From assembly GCA_009911365.1 (NCBI GenBank), contig QXXF01000012.1:62001-126000 (forward strand): a stretch of 64,000 nucleotides of DNA, written 5' to 3'. The notes beneath the pieces were generated by a model, which saw nothing but the letters and a program-made list of their open reading frames with translations, was not told where the DNA came from and did not search any database. Numbering within the stretch: position 1 is the stretch's first letter; every line of letters begins with the position of its first letter. The position numbers were made by a program, and so were the translations under genes. This stretch comes from Clostridiales bacterium (GTDB lineage: Bacteria > Bacillota > Clostridia > Peptostreptococcales > Anaerovoracaceae). Shown here piece by piece: positions 57,879 to 64,000 of this stretch.

Positions 57879-58940
57879 TTATACCGTGATCGGTATGTAT
57901 ACCTCTTCAATAACGTCAACCGTCTTCAGCGAAACCGCCAAGAAGACTTTATCGGCAGTGTTGGCTTTCTTGATTTCATCGTCCGTCATGACGGACACGT
58001 CTTCTCCTTTTTCCACCAAATACCGCTTTACCGCCGCGGCGTCTATGTCCACGCTCCGGTCTTCGATCAAACCTTCACGTTCCAGGGTTTCTAGATAATC
58101 GGCTATGGCGGACACCAGCAAGCATTTGTTGTCATACGTGTTGGGGTATTTCCCGATATACACGTCTTCGATGGTCTTGGTGATGTCTCCCCGGATCATG
58201 TCCATGATGTCCACGATCTTGATTTTCTTGAATTGGTCGCCTTTCGTGGCCGTCGTGGTCTGAAGCGAGTTGACGCCCCGCACGATTTTCACCTTTTCCC
58301 CGTCATGCCGCAGGATCAGCTTTCCCGCTTCCACGGCTTTATTAGCCTCGGAACGTGACAATTTGTCCACCATGTCCACTTCCGGAAGCGCGGCGAAGGT
58401 GCAGCTGGCTTTCGCTTCAGTCGCCGCTATCAACCCCGCGATCCGAGCACAATACTGTTCGACGGTGTATTCTTTTTCGCCGCAGATGATTCCCGCCGTG
58501 GCAAAGTTGATCACGCCCTCATCGTCCGCTTCGCATTCCGGCAGCACCGCTTTCACCTGGTTCCCCTCTTCACGTTCTTTTTTGATCCAAGCCTTCACTT
58601 CCTGCGAGGCCCCATCCGTGCTCACCGTTGGAACGGCTAAATAATTGACCCTCTTCAACTCAAAATATTCCAAGGCTTCCTGATAGTTTTCCGCATCTTG
58701 CGGGATCATGTACGCCACGACTTTCCGCGGCGATTTTTCGTTTCCCAAAAGAGCCAGTTCTATCTGCTCTCTATTTTCACGGGACAAGTTATCCGGTATG
58801 TCATCCCGTGTCGTGACTATGACCGGGTTCGCGTTTGGAGCGGCCCCTCTTAGAACCAATCCCACGATGCCCCGATCCATTCTCGTTTGTGCCGTTTTCG
58901 CCTTTTCTTGAAAAGTGATGGTCACGCTTGGCATTCCCAT
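57879..58940 (-). CDS. Phage tail sheath protein (XkdK-like)
   Basis: 353-residue contractile sheath subunit. Recognisable parts are the N-terminal MPSVTITFQEKAKTAQTR, FELKRVNYLAVPTVS in the middle and the conserved C-terminal domain with IDIAMDMIRG-like IVDIMDMIRGDITKTIEDVYIG. Its presence shows a myovirus-type tail. ATG 58940 sits seven bases from GGAGG; ATG 58946 is too close. Confidence 0.92.
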   Translation of the reverse strand: MGMPSVTITFQEKAKTAQTRMDRGIVGLVLRGAAPNANPVIVTTRDDIPDNLSRENREQIELALLGNEKSPRKVVAYMIPQDAENYQEALEYFELKRVNYLAVPTVSTDGASQEVKAWIKKEREEGNQVKAVLPECEADDEGVINFATAGIICGEKEYTVEQYCARIAGLIAATEAKASCTFAALPEVDMVDKLSRSEANKAVEAGKLILRHDGEKVKIVRGVNSLQTTTATKGDQFKKIKIVDIMDMIRGDITKTIEDVYIGKYPNTYDNKCLLVSAIADYLETLEREGLIEDRSVDIDAAAVKRYLVEKGEDVSVMTDDEIKKANTADKVFLAVSLKTVDVIEEVYIPITV

Positions 58941-58942
58941 GT

Positions 58943-59410
58943 TCATTCCTCCAATCGTTCATTGACGCTGACGCTCCTCATCAGCTCCACGTTTTCTTTT
59001 TCCGATGAGAAATCATAAAATTCCACATCGAAATCCATCGTCATGATGTTGTTGTTTTTTCCAGTGAATCCCTGTTCCAAGTTGGACACTGGCAAATATC
59101 GTTCGCCTATGCGCAGCAGCAGCTTTTTCTTTTGGCCGCGTGGGTGTCGCACGGTCAATAGTTCCGTGATGGTTTCCACCGTGTGAAGCATGTCCGCTTC
59201 ATTGATTTTTTTCTGGAAGTACACGATTTGACAGTGGAAACTTTTTGACACGATATTGATGGTTTCGTCTCTCTGTGATGTCAGCCGCAGATCCACGAAA
59301 AAAGAAGGTTTTTTATAACCTTCCGTCACTTCTTTTCCGTATACTTGGTATACGAACTTGCTTTTTAAAAGCTTCACGATTTCTTTTTTCAATTCGCTCG
59401 CTTGTATCAT
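58943..59410 (-). CDS. Phage tail terminator/completion family protein
   Basis: 155-residue protein just upstream of the sheath gene. It begins IQASELKKEIVKLLKSKF and has FFVDLRLTSQRDETINIVSK and VEFYDFSSEKE, as in the DUF6838-like tail terminators that cap the tail tube and join it to the head. It overlaps the gp10-like gene by four bases. Confidence 0.75.
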   Translation of the reverse strand: MIQASELKKEIVKLLKSKFVYQVYGKEVTEGYKKPSFFVDLRLTSQRDETINIVSKSFHCQIVYFQKKINEADMLHTVETITELLTVRHPRGQKKKLLLRIGERYLPVSNLEQGFTGKNNNIMTMDFDVEFYDFSSEKENVELMRSVSVNERLEE

Positions 59411-59880
59411 AAGAGTCCCGCCTCCCTCAGCACTTTGTCCCTTGCTTTCTCAAGCTCCGCCACGAACCGCGGCTCAAAGCTTTTTCTCGCGCCCGGCATC
59501 ACCTTGATCCCTGGCACGAATCCTGGTGCCGTTTTCTCGCCGCCGCCTTCCAGCCGTTTTCCCTTTCGCGTCAGGGGCTTTATGACTTCGTGGCCGTTTT
59601 CGACTAAATGCCAGTGGGGATTCGTCTTTTTCGTTTCCGCCGAAAAGTCGATTTCCATGTCCTCGCGGAACCCCTTCACTTGTGAAACCCAAAATCCCTT
59701 CGTCAGTTTTCCGGTACGCTCCCTGACTCTTCCCTTCACGATTCCCCGCAAATGCGCTTTGAATCGGATCCCTGAACGCCTTAATGAGTTTTCCATCGCG
59801 TTAGGGTGAAGCTCCATGGCTTTGCCCAGGTCAGACACCAAGGCTTCCATTCCTTCAAATGACAGAGAAAAATCATCCAT
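59407..59880 (-). CDS. HK97 gp10-family phage protein
   Basis: 157-residue protein with FEGMEALVSDLGKAMELHPN, LRRSGIRFKAHLRG and KTNPHWHLVENGHEVI, the typical gp10-like tail-completion pattern (basic, His-containing end). ATG 59880 follows GAAGGAGGGG; the open frame to 59988 is the shadow of the head-closure gene, which it overlaps by eight bases. Confidence 0.82.
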   Translation of the reverse strand: MDDFSLSFEGMEALVSDLGKAMELHPNAMENSLRRSGIRFKAHLRGIVKGRVRERTGKLTKGFWVSQVKGFREDMEIDFSAETKKTNPHWHLVENGHEVIKPLTRKGKRLEGGGEKTAPGFVPGIKVMPGARKSFEPRFVAELEKARDKVLREAGLL

Positions 59881-60226
59881 CCTCTTCCCCTCCTTCTTTT
59901 TCGATGTATTCCACGGCCTGTATTTCCAGCATGTAGTTCGCTTCTTCCACGTTGTCGCAGGACAGGATTTCAAAGAGCTTTCCTCCAAATCGAATCTTCA
60001 TGTCCGGGGTGATGCCGCTATGGTAACGGGTTATGATCTTATACGTCAGTTCAGGGCGAATCCTCTGGGCTTCATAATACTCCCCGCCTCGTAGTGCCTT
60101 CACGGTCGCCCATACGGTTTTGTGTTCCTCCCATACCTGGCAGTCCTGCCCCATTTCGTCCAGGCCTTCGCCTAACCGCACAAAGGTGATCCTCCGGTTC
60201 AGTTTTCCAATGTTCAACGGTTTCAT
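59873..60226 (-). CDS. Phage head closure protein (SPP1 gp16-like)
   Basis: 117-residue small beta protein: IGKLNRRITFVRLGEGLDEM at the start and YKIITRYHSGITPDMKIRFGG in the middle match head-tail adaptor/closure proteins that seal the portal. It lies between the connector and gp10-like genes. Confidence 0.85.
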   Translation of the reverse strand: MKPLNIGKLNRRITFVRLGEGLDEMGQDCQVWEEHKTVWATVKALRGGEYYEAQRIRPELTYKIITRYHSGITPDMKIRFGGKLFEILSCDNVEEANYMLEIQAVEYIEKEGGEEDG

Positions 60227-60236
60227 GTTTCTCTCC

Positions 60237-60530
60237 TTATATCAGGTTCACCGAATGCATGGACAGGATCATGTCCGCGGTGCGGTTAATGGCAGCGGAC
60301 CTGTCCAGCTGAAATTGACGATTGTCATGCATATCGCCGATGATCGTCAACACTGCGATGGTCATCTCCGGTATTTCTTCCAACTCGCTTTCCGTCAGCC
60401 CCGTGTAACCACTGGCGAAGGACACCGCCGCGTCCAGCATCGCCTGAAGCTCATCCATCACGGTTTCATCCGGCTCATCTAGTTTTAAATAGTTCGCGAT
60501 ATACGCTCCCTCCAGTTCGCTGATCCTCAT
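60237..60530 (-). CDS. Phage head-tail connector (gp6-like)
   Basis: 97-residue helical protein: ISELEGAYIANYLKLDEPD and LDAAVSFASGYTGLTESEL fit HK97 gp6/SPP1 gp15-type adaptors that form a ring under the portal. It starts inside the stop of the preceding small gene (ATGA). Confidence 0.85.
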   Translation of the reverse strand: MRISELEGAYIANYLKLDEPDETVMDELQAMLDAAVSFASGYTGLTESELEEIPEMTIAVLTIIGDMHDNRQFQLDRSAAINRTADMILSMHSVNLI

Positions 60531-60706
60531 TTTTTCTTGCTGGCCTTCTGTGTCGCTTCGTTTTTATCCGCTGGATCCGATCCCAGAACTTCCACATATC
60601 CGACCTCGATCAGTTTCTTAACGATTTCCGTTTCTTCGCAAGTCCTCGTTTGCCCTTCATGCATGGACACTTGACCCGCAAAACTTGTCAGCGCTTTGAT
60701 TTTCAT
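60527..60706 (-). CDS. Small phage protein between capsid and connector
   Basis: 59-residue protein (MKIKALTSFAGQVSMHEGQT at the start, a Lys-rich end ...ASKKK). It lies right after the major capsid gene and overlaps the connector by four bases. It matches the position of small head proteins of unknown function in many siphoviruses and myoviruses. Confidence 0.65.
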   Translation of the reverse strand: MKIKALTSFAGQVSMHEGQTRTCEETEIVKKLIEVGYVEVLGSDPADKNEATQKASKKK

Positions 60707-60716
60707 GTTATGCCTC

Positions 60717-61865
60717 CTATGCTCCCATTTTCATCTGAGCCATCTTTTGTGGTTCGATCACTTTTGCGTCCATCTCCATCCAGGCGACTACTCCAATGGC
60801 ATGTTCATCCGCGTACTTTTCTTGCAACACCTGAATTTCAACCCCTTCAGATACTTTTGCGTAAAGACCGCTTGGATCTCCATATGAGATCACTGTTTTT
60901 CCCGCTTCCATTCCCGGCATCGCATCGGAGCAATACACTGGCTTTCCAAGCAGCGTGTATCCCCAGGTAGACGTCAAATCCCGATTCAGCAGATAGTTTC
61001 CATCAGCGTCTTTTAGTTTTCGGATGGCCTTTCTCGTGGATCGGTTCATGATCCAAATCGCGCCGGACTGAAAAACATCTGGAATTTCTTCTTGCAGGTC
61101 GATCAGTTCATCAGTTGTGATTGCTACAGCCGCAGCCGTTGTCACGGTTTGCGTGATCGTGCTCATGCCTTCGATCTTGCCAGCCGTTCCGATCAGCATT
61201 TCGTGTTCCATCCAGAGCGTCACCGCCTCCGCCACTTTTCCGATCACGTACTCCACGATTGGAAACGCAGAATTGTTGATGAGGGAGCGGGACACTTTCG
61301 TTAAGCATCCAGCCAAGTAGCCTTTTAGGGTCTTGCTAGTGAAAGTGCCCGATGTGCTGGTAAGGGCTTTGAACTCTTCCGCATAGGCCATGGTCACTTT
61401 CTGCTCGGACTCATCGTAGACGGGAAAGGTCAAATCCCCTTTCAGGTTGAAGGTTTCCGCCATGGCCCAAATCGGGCAAACGTCTTTCACTTTTTCCAGA
61501 ATTCGGTTCGCGATGGAGGTCGGAATGACGGCCCCATTGTCTCCTCGTGTCCAATTCACATCCGCCCGTTCTTCCGCGCTTTCGGAGCGGAGAAACCGTT
61601 CAAAAGCCCGTTCTTCCGCTTCTTCCAACGTCCTTTGTTCCTGCTCCTCTTCATTTTCCGGTTCTTCCAAGCTCATTTCTCTCGCTTTTTTCACGGCCTC
61701 GATGTTAGCGTCCAACGTTCTGACTTCCGCTTCAGCGGCTTCAAACTGATTGACTTCTTCCTCGCTCATGGTCCGCTTTTCTTCGTCAGCCTTGTTCACA
61801 AGTGCCAACATCTCCCGCTGTTTTTCTCGCCTTTTTTCCAAAAGTTCTTTTAATTCCATGTTCAC
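60717..61865 (-). CDS. HK97-family major capsid protein
   Basis: 382-residue capsid precursor. Residues 1-95 are a Glu-rich coiled scaffold (delta) domain that the protease removes; the mature part begins near VNWTRGDNGAVIPTSIANRI, typical of HK97 capsids. Later GYTLLGKPVYCSDAMPGMEAG and VVAWMEMDAKVIEPQKMA lie in the A-domain and the end. The start overlaps the protease stop by four bases. Confidence 0.93.
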   Translation of the reverse strand: MNMELKELLEKRREKQREMLALVNKADEEKRTMSEEEVNQFEAAEAEVRTLDANIEAVKKAREMSLEEPENEEEQEQRTLEEAEERAFERFLRSESAEERADVNWTRGDNGAVIPTSIANRILEKVKDVCPIWAMAETFNLKGDLTFPVYDESEQKVTMAYAEEFKALTSTSGTFTSKTLKGYLAGCLTKVSRSLINNSAFPIVEYVIGKVAEAVTLWMEHEMLIGTAGKIEGMSTITQTVTTAAAVAITTDELIDLQEEIPDVFQSGAIWIMNRSTRKAIRKLKDADGNYLLNRDLTSTWGYTLLGKPVYCSDAMPGMEAGKTVISYGDPSGLYAKVSEGVEIQVLQEKYADEHAIGVVAWMEMDAKVIEPQKMAQMKMGA

Positions 61866-62467
61866 TCTCCTTTTCTCATGTTTCCGATCCTCGCTTTGTA
61901 GGCTCGGTTTCTGTACGCCGAATTGTCCGGTTTTTCCGGCTCTCGTTCAACCAGTACCGTCACTTCCGTCTCCATCGCCCGCTCTTCCGTTTCCACCTCT
62001 TCATCGGCCCTCAGCTCAATTGAAGTCGCGGAGTACGCCGGCACCCGGTCCAACGCCAGGGTGATCTCCGTCATGTCAAATTCTCTCACTCTTCGGATGG
62101 GCAGCTGGTCAGCCCGCTCTTCCAGTTCGTCCACCGGGCGTAGCATGTTGAAGGACCATCCTTTCAAGCGGCCAGCCTTCGCCGCCTCGATGGTTTCCTG
62201 ATCCGTGACGATCGTTTCCGCTCGCAGACCGATCTCATCTTCTTCCACTGACAAGGTTTTGTCCTTCGTGGACGCGAGCACCTTGTCTTGCCTATGATCC
62301 AGCAGCAGCTGGATGTTTTCCGCCCGATCAATGGCCTTTTGGAAAGCTCGCCGTTCTATGATCTCGACCACTTTTCCTCTTTTCGTGAAAATGGGCCTGC
62401 TTTGGCGGCCCGTCACGTTGACATAGCCGGATATGCGCAGCCCGTCAGCCCTGATTTCCGCTTTCAT
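61862..62467 (-). CDS. HK97-family prohead protease
   Basis: 201-residue serine protease of the herpesvirus-assemblin type. The catalytic His lies in IQLLLDHRQDKVLAST and the Ser in RLKGWSFNMLRP; FDMTEITLALDRVPAY is the following conserved segment. It matures the capsid. It overlaps the portal gene by 23 bases. Confidence 0.9.
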   Translation of the reverse strand: MKAEIRADGLRISGYVNVTGRQSRPIFTKRGKVVEIIERRAFQKAIDRAENIQLLLDHRQDKVLASTKDKTLSVEEDEIGLRAETIVTDQETIEAAKAGRLKGWSFNMLRPVDELEERADQLPIRRVREFDMTEITLALDRVPAYSATSIELRADEEVETEERAMETEVTVLVEREPEKPDNSAYRNRAYKARIGNMRKGE

Positions 62468-63713
62468 CTGTCGTGTTCACCTCCTTTGCCGCACCCATGG
62501 AATAGGTCCTATCCGTGTTCGGCACGTAGAATTGTTTTGATTTCGTATCGAACAGCACAGAATCAAGTCCTAACTTTATGAAATCCATGCCGGTCGGCGG
62601 CAGTTTTTCTTTGATCCGCGCCTCATCCACGGTCAAGAAGTGTCCGTCAATCGCCATTTTGTACGCTTCATACCGGCTCTTCACATCGCCTTTCAGCACG
62701 TCCGTTGTGTCATGGGCGAAAAATAAAGAGCCTTTCTCGCTTTCCAGCAAAAGCTCCCTGTTGATGGCCGCCGCTATTTCTTCCAATATCGGATTCACCG
62801 CCGCTTTGATGAAGTTGGCCGAATCCTGGCCGGACGCGGAACCCGTGATGATTTTTTCCGGCACGCCCATTAGCCCGTAAATCTCTTTTGAATTTGTCAG
62901 CTTATTTTCATTCAGCTGCATTTCCACGGACGTATTGGAGGCTTCTTTGAATTCCAATCCCTCGTTTAAAATCACCACATTGTCGGAGCTTGTGGTGTAC
63001 ATTTTTTTCCACGCTGATTTTAATTTTCTCATCGCTTCTTCTGTCAACTTCCTTGCCGCTTGAATGAATCCCTTTTTGTTTCCGCCGCGTTCCACGAGTC
63101 CCCTTTCAAACTTGAGCGAACTGAACAAGACCTGCAAAATCAATTCACTATCGCTGATCAGGCCTTCTCCTTCCGCTCCGTCCCTGGTGTTACGCAATAT
63201 TTTTATGAAGTCGAAAGGATAATACCGCTTCCCTTGCACGAGAATGTCGTAATCCTTGAATATCACGTTTGGACTCCGTATGATCTGCACGTATTCTTCC
63301 TTGACGTAATGCAGCGATTTCGGCTCGCCTCTCACCCTGTTGATGTAGATGTACCCGCCTTTCCCTAAAAAGCGATCCACGACCGCCGCGTTCCACATCT
63401 GCTTCGCCGTGAGAGTGTCCCCGGTCTCTTCGTTCAGCAGGCGCAGTCTTGGATCACCCCTGACTTCTTCCGCCGATCCGTCCGGCTCTCGGCGATATAG
63501 CTTGACGGGTATCGAGGCGATCATGTTCGCGATCGTGTTGACGCTGCTATTCAAGGCCGGTATTTTCAAAGCGTCTTGGCGGGAAATGGATTCCTCTCCC
63601 AACAACGCCCGCAAAATCGGCTCCTCCACTTGGGGTTCGATTTCCGCCGCCTCTTCAACGTCCACGGCCCGTTTTTCCGCCATTCGTTCCAGCCAATTCG
63701 TGAGTTTTCCCAT
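62445..63713 (-). CDS. HK97-family phage portal protein
   Basis: 422-residue portal subunit that forms the DNA channel at the head vertex. Typical parts are KIPALNSSVNTIANMIASIP, GKGGYIYINRVRGEPKSLHY, and the clip/wing end with LMGVPEKIITGSASGQDSAN. ATG 63713 follows GAGGGGG; the open frame to 63755 belongs to the terminase overlap. It is preceded by terminase. Confidence 0.93.
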   Translation of the reverse strand: MGKLTNWLERMAEKRAVDVEEAAEIEPQVEEPILRALLGEESISRQDALKIPALNSSVNTIANMIASIPVKLYRREPDGSAEEVRGDPRLRLLNEETGDTLTAKQMWNAAVVDRFLGKGGYIYINRVRGEPKSLHYVKEEYVQIIRSPNVIFKDYDILVQGKRYYPFDFIKILRNTRDGAEGEGLISDSELILQVLFSSLKFERGLVERGGNKKGFIQAARKLTEEAMRKLKSAWKKMYTTSSDNVVILNEGLEFKEASNTSVEMQLNENKLTNSKEIYGLMGVPEKIITGSASGQDSANFIKAAVNPILEEIAAAINRELLLESEKGSLFFAHDTTDVLKGDVKSRYEAYKMAIDGHFLTVDEARIKEKLPPTGMDFIKLGLDSVLFDTKSKQFYVPNTDRTYSMGAAKEVNTTDESGNQG

Positions 63714-63723
63714 GTTTCCCCCT

Positions 63724-64000
63724 CTATGTCGTTTGTATGACGAAATCCATGCCATACAGCATTTCCTGCTCCAGCAGATACATGGCGTTGATGAGCGCCA
63801 CCACCATGTCCACCTTTCCGGAGCTTTTCTTTTTGTTCACGTATTTATTTTTGTTGGTGTCTTCCGTGCATTTCGCATTGGAAAAATTGATTTCCAGCAG
63901 CAGATTTTCATCGTATCGAAACGTCCCGCTCAGAACGCGCTCCTTTAGCAGCTTGGTCGGAGAATGCAGAACGGAAGAATGCTGTCTAATCTCAACGCAT
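63724..64000 (-). CDS. Phage terminase large subunit, C-terminal part
   Basis: The last 91 codons of a gene cut by the right edge. The end (VDMVVALINAMYLLEQEMLY) is typical of the nuclease-domain C-terminus of phage TerL proteins, and its place before the portal gene agrees. The ATPase and nuclease centres lie outside the window. Confidence 0.85.
   Translation of the reverse strand, partial: CVEIRQHSSVLHSPTKLLKERVLSGTFRYDENLLLEINFSNAKCTEDTNKNKYVNKKKSSGKVDMVVALINAMYLLEQEMLYGMDFVIQTT

Larger units (their letters stand above)
45800..64000. mobile_element. Prophage, left part (HK97 head, contractile PBSX/Xkd-like tail)
   Basis: The region holds terminase, portal, protease, capsid, connector, sheath, tube, tape measure, baseplate, fibre, holin and endolysin genes in the usual order, all leftward and tightly packed. 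A complete head set argues against a tailocin. The integrase, replication and main immunity genes are not in the window and should lie to the right. The left end interrupts a GH18 gene. Confidence 0.92.

Noticed and set aside
45800-64000. Tailocin (phage-tail-like bacteriocin) instead of a prophage
   Set aside because: Portal, prohead protease, major capsid and terminase genes are all present and look intact, which a tailocin would not keep.

Overview
The window looks like the chromosome of a spore-forming, Gram-positive anaerobe of the Clostridia, possibly an Anaerovoracaceae-like lineage (the rank below class is a guess). The basis is a sporulation sigma factor K gene, a YlmC/YmxH-type protein, class III fructose-1,6-bisphosphatase, RNase Y, AAGGAGG-type ribosome binding sites, sigma-A-like promoters and a glycine riboswitch. 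No rRNA, tRNA or CRISPR array was found.

Layout. 1-4314: a partial DMT transporter, a P-loop protein and a leftward molybdate set (modA, modB, a short modC, then a MoeA-like protein). 4459-12656: a molybdenum hydroxylase cluster resembling the Desulfovibrio DVU1553-DVU1559 group. It has a leftward arm (CoA-ligase-like, C_GCAxxG_C_C protein, methyltransferase) and a rightward arm (molybdopterin/2Fe-2S hydroxylase, multi-cofactor oxidoreductase, zinc ribbon). A long structured leader with a terminator-like hairpin precedes the hydroxylase. The transporter supplies the metal, the MoeA-like and accessory proteins probably mature the cofactor, and the large oxidoreductase probably passes electrons.

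13206-36911: core genes. These are rlmN, fbp, a dapB-like gene, two paralogous small membrane proteins, rny, rodA, the cell-shape and division set minD/mrdA/mreD/mreC/radC, a DUF1540 gene, sigK, a class B PBP, DUF1015, cmk, nrdR, ylmC, a riboswitch-controlled amino-acid symporter, an extracytoplasmic trigger-factor-like lipoprotein, a small alarmone synthetase and a phosphodiesterase-like enzyme. 37020-45060: a 36-residue peptide with its own promoter and terminator, a secreted transglutaminase-like protein, a cytidylate-kinase-like protein, a TetR/MFS efflux pair, asparaginase and a TIM-barrel protein.

45239 to the right edge: a GH18 (SleL/YaaH-like) spore-wall hydrolase gene is cut off in its catalytic domain where a prophage begins. 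The prophage has an HK97-type head and a contractile tail of the PBSX/Xkd kind. Its late operon runs leftward from terminase (cut by the right edge) through portal, protease, capsid, connectors, sheath, tube, chaperone (with a -1 frameshift site), tape measure, baseplate, fibre and lysis genes to a frameshifted DNA methyltransferase. Between the methyltransferase and the attachment end lies a compact locus: a small HTH repressor, twin divergent promoters around a 20-bp palindrome, a 42-residue hydrophobic peptide and a convergent antisense RNA with its own promoter and terminator. I read this as a candidate type I toxin-antitoxin module. It and the interruption of a sporulation gene by the prophage are the two most interesting points.
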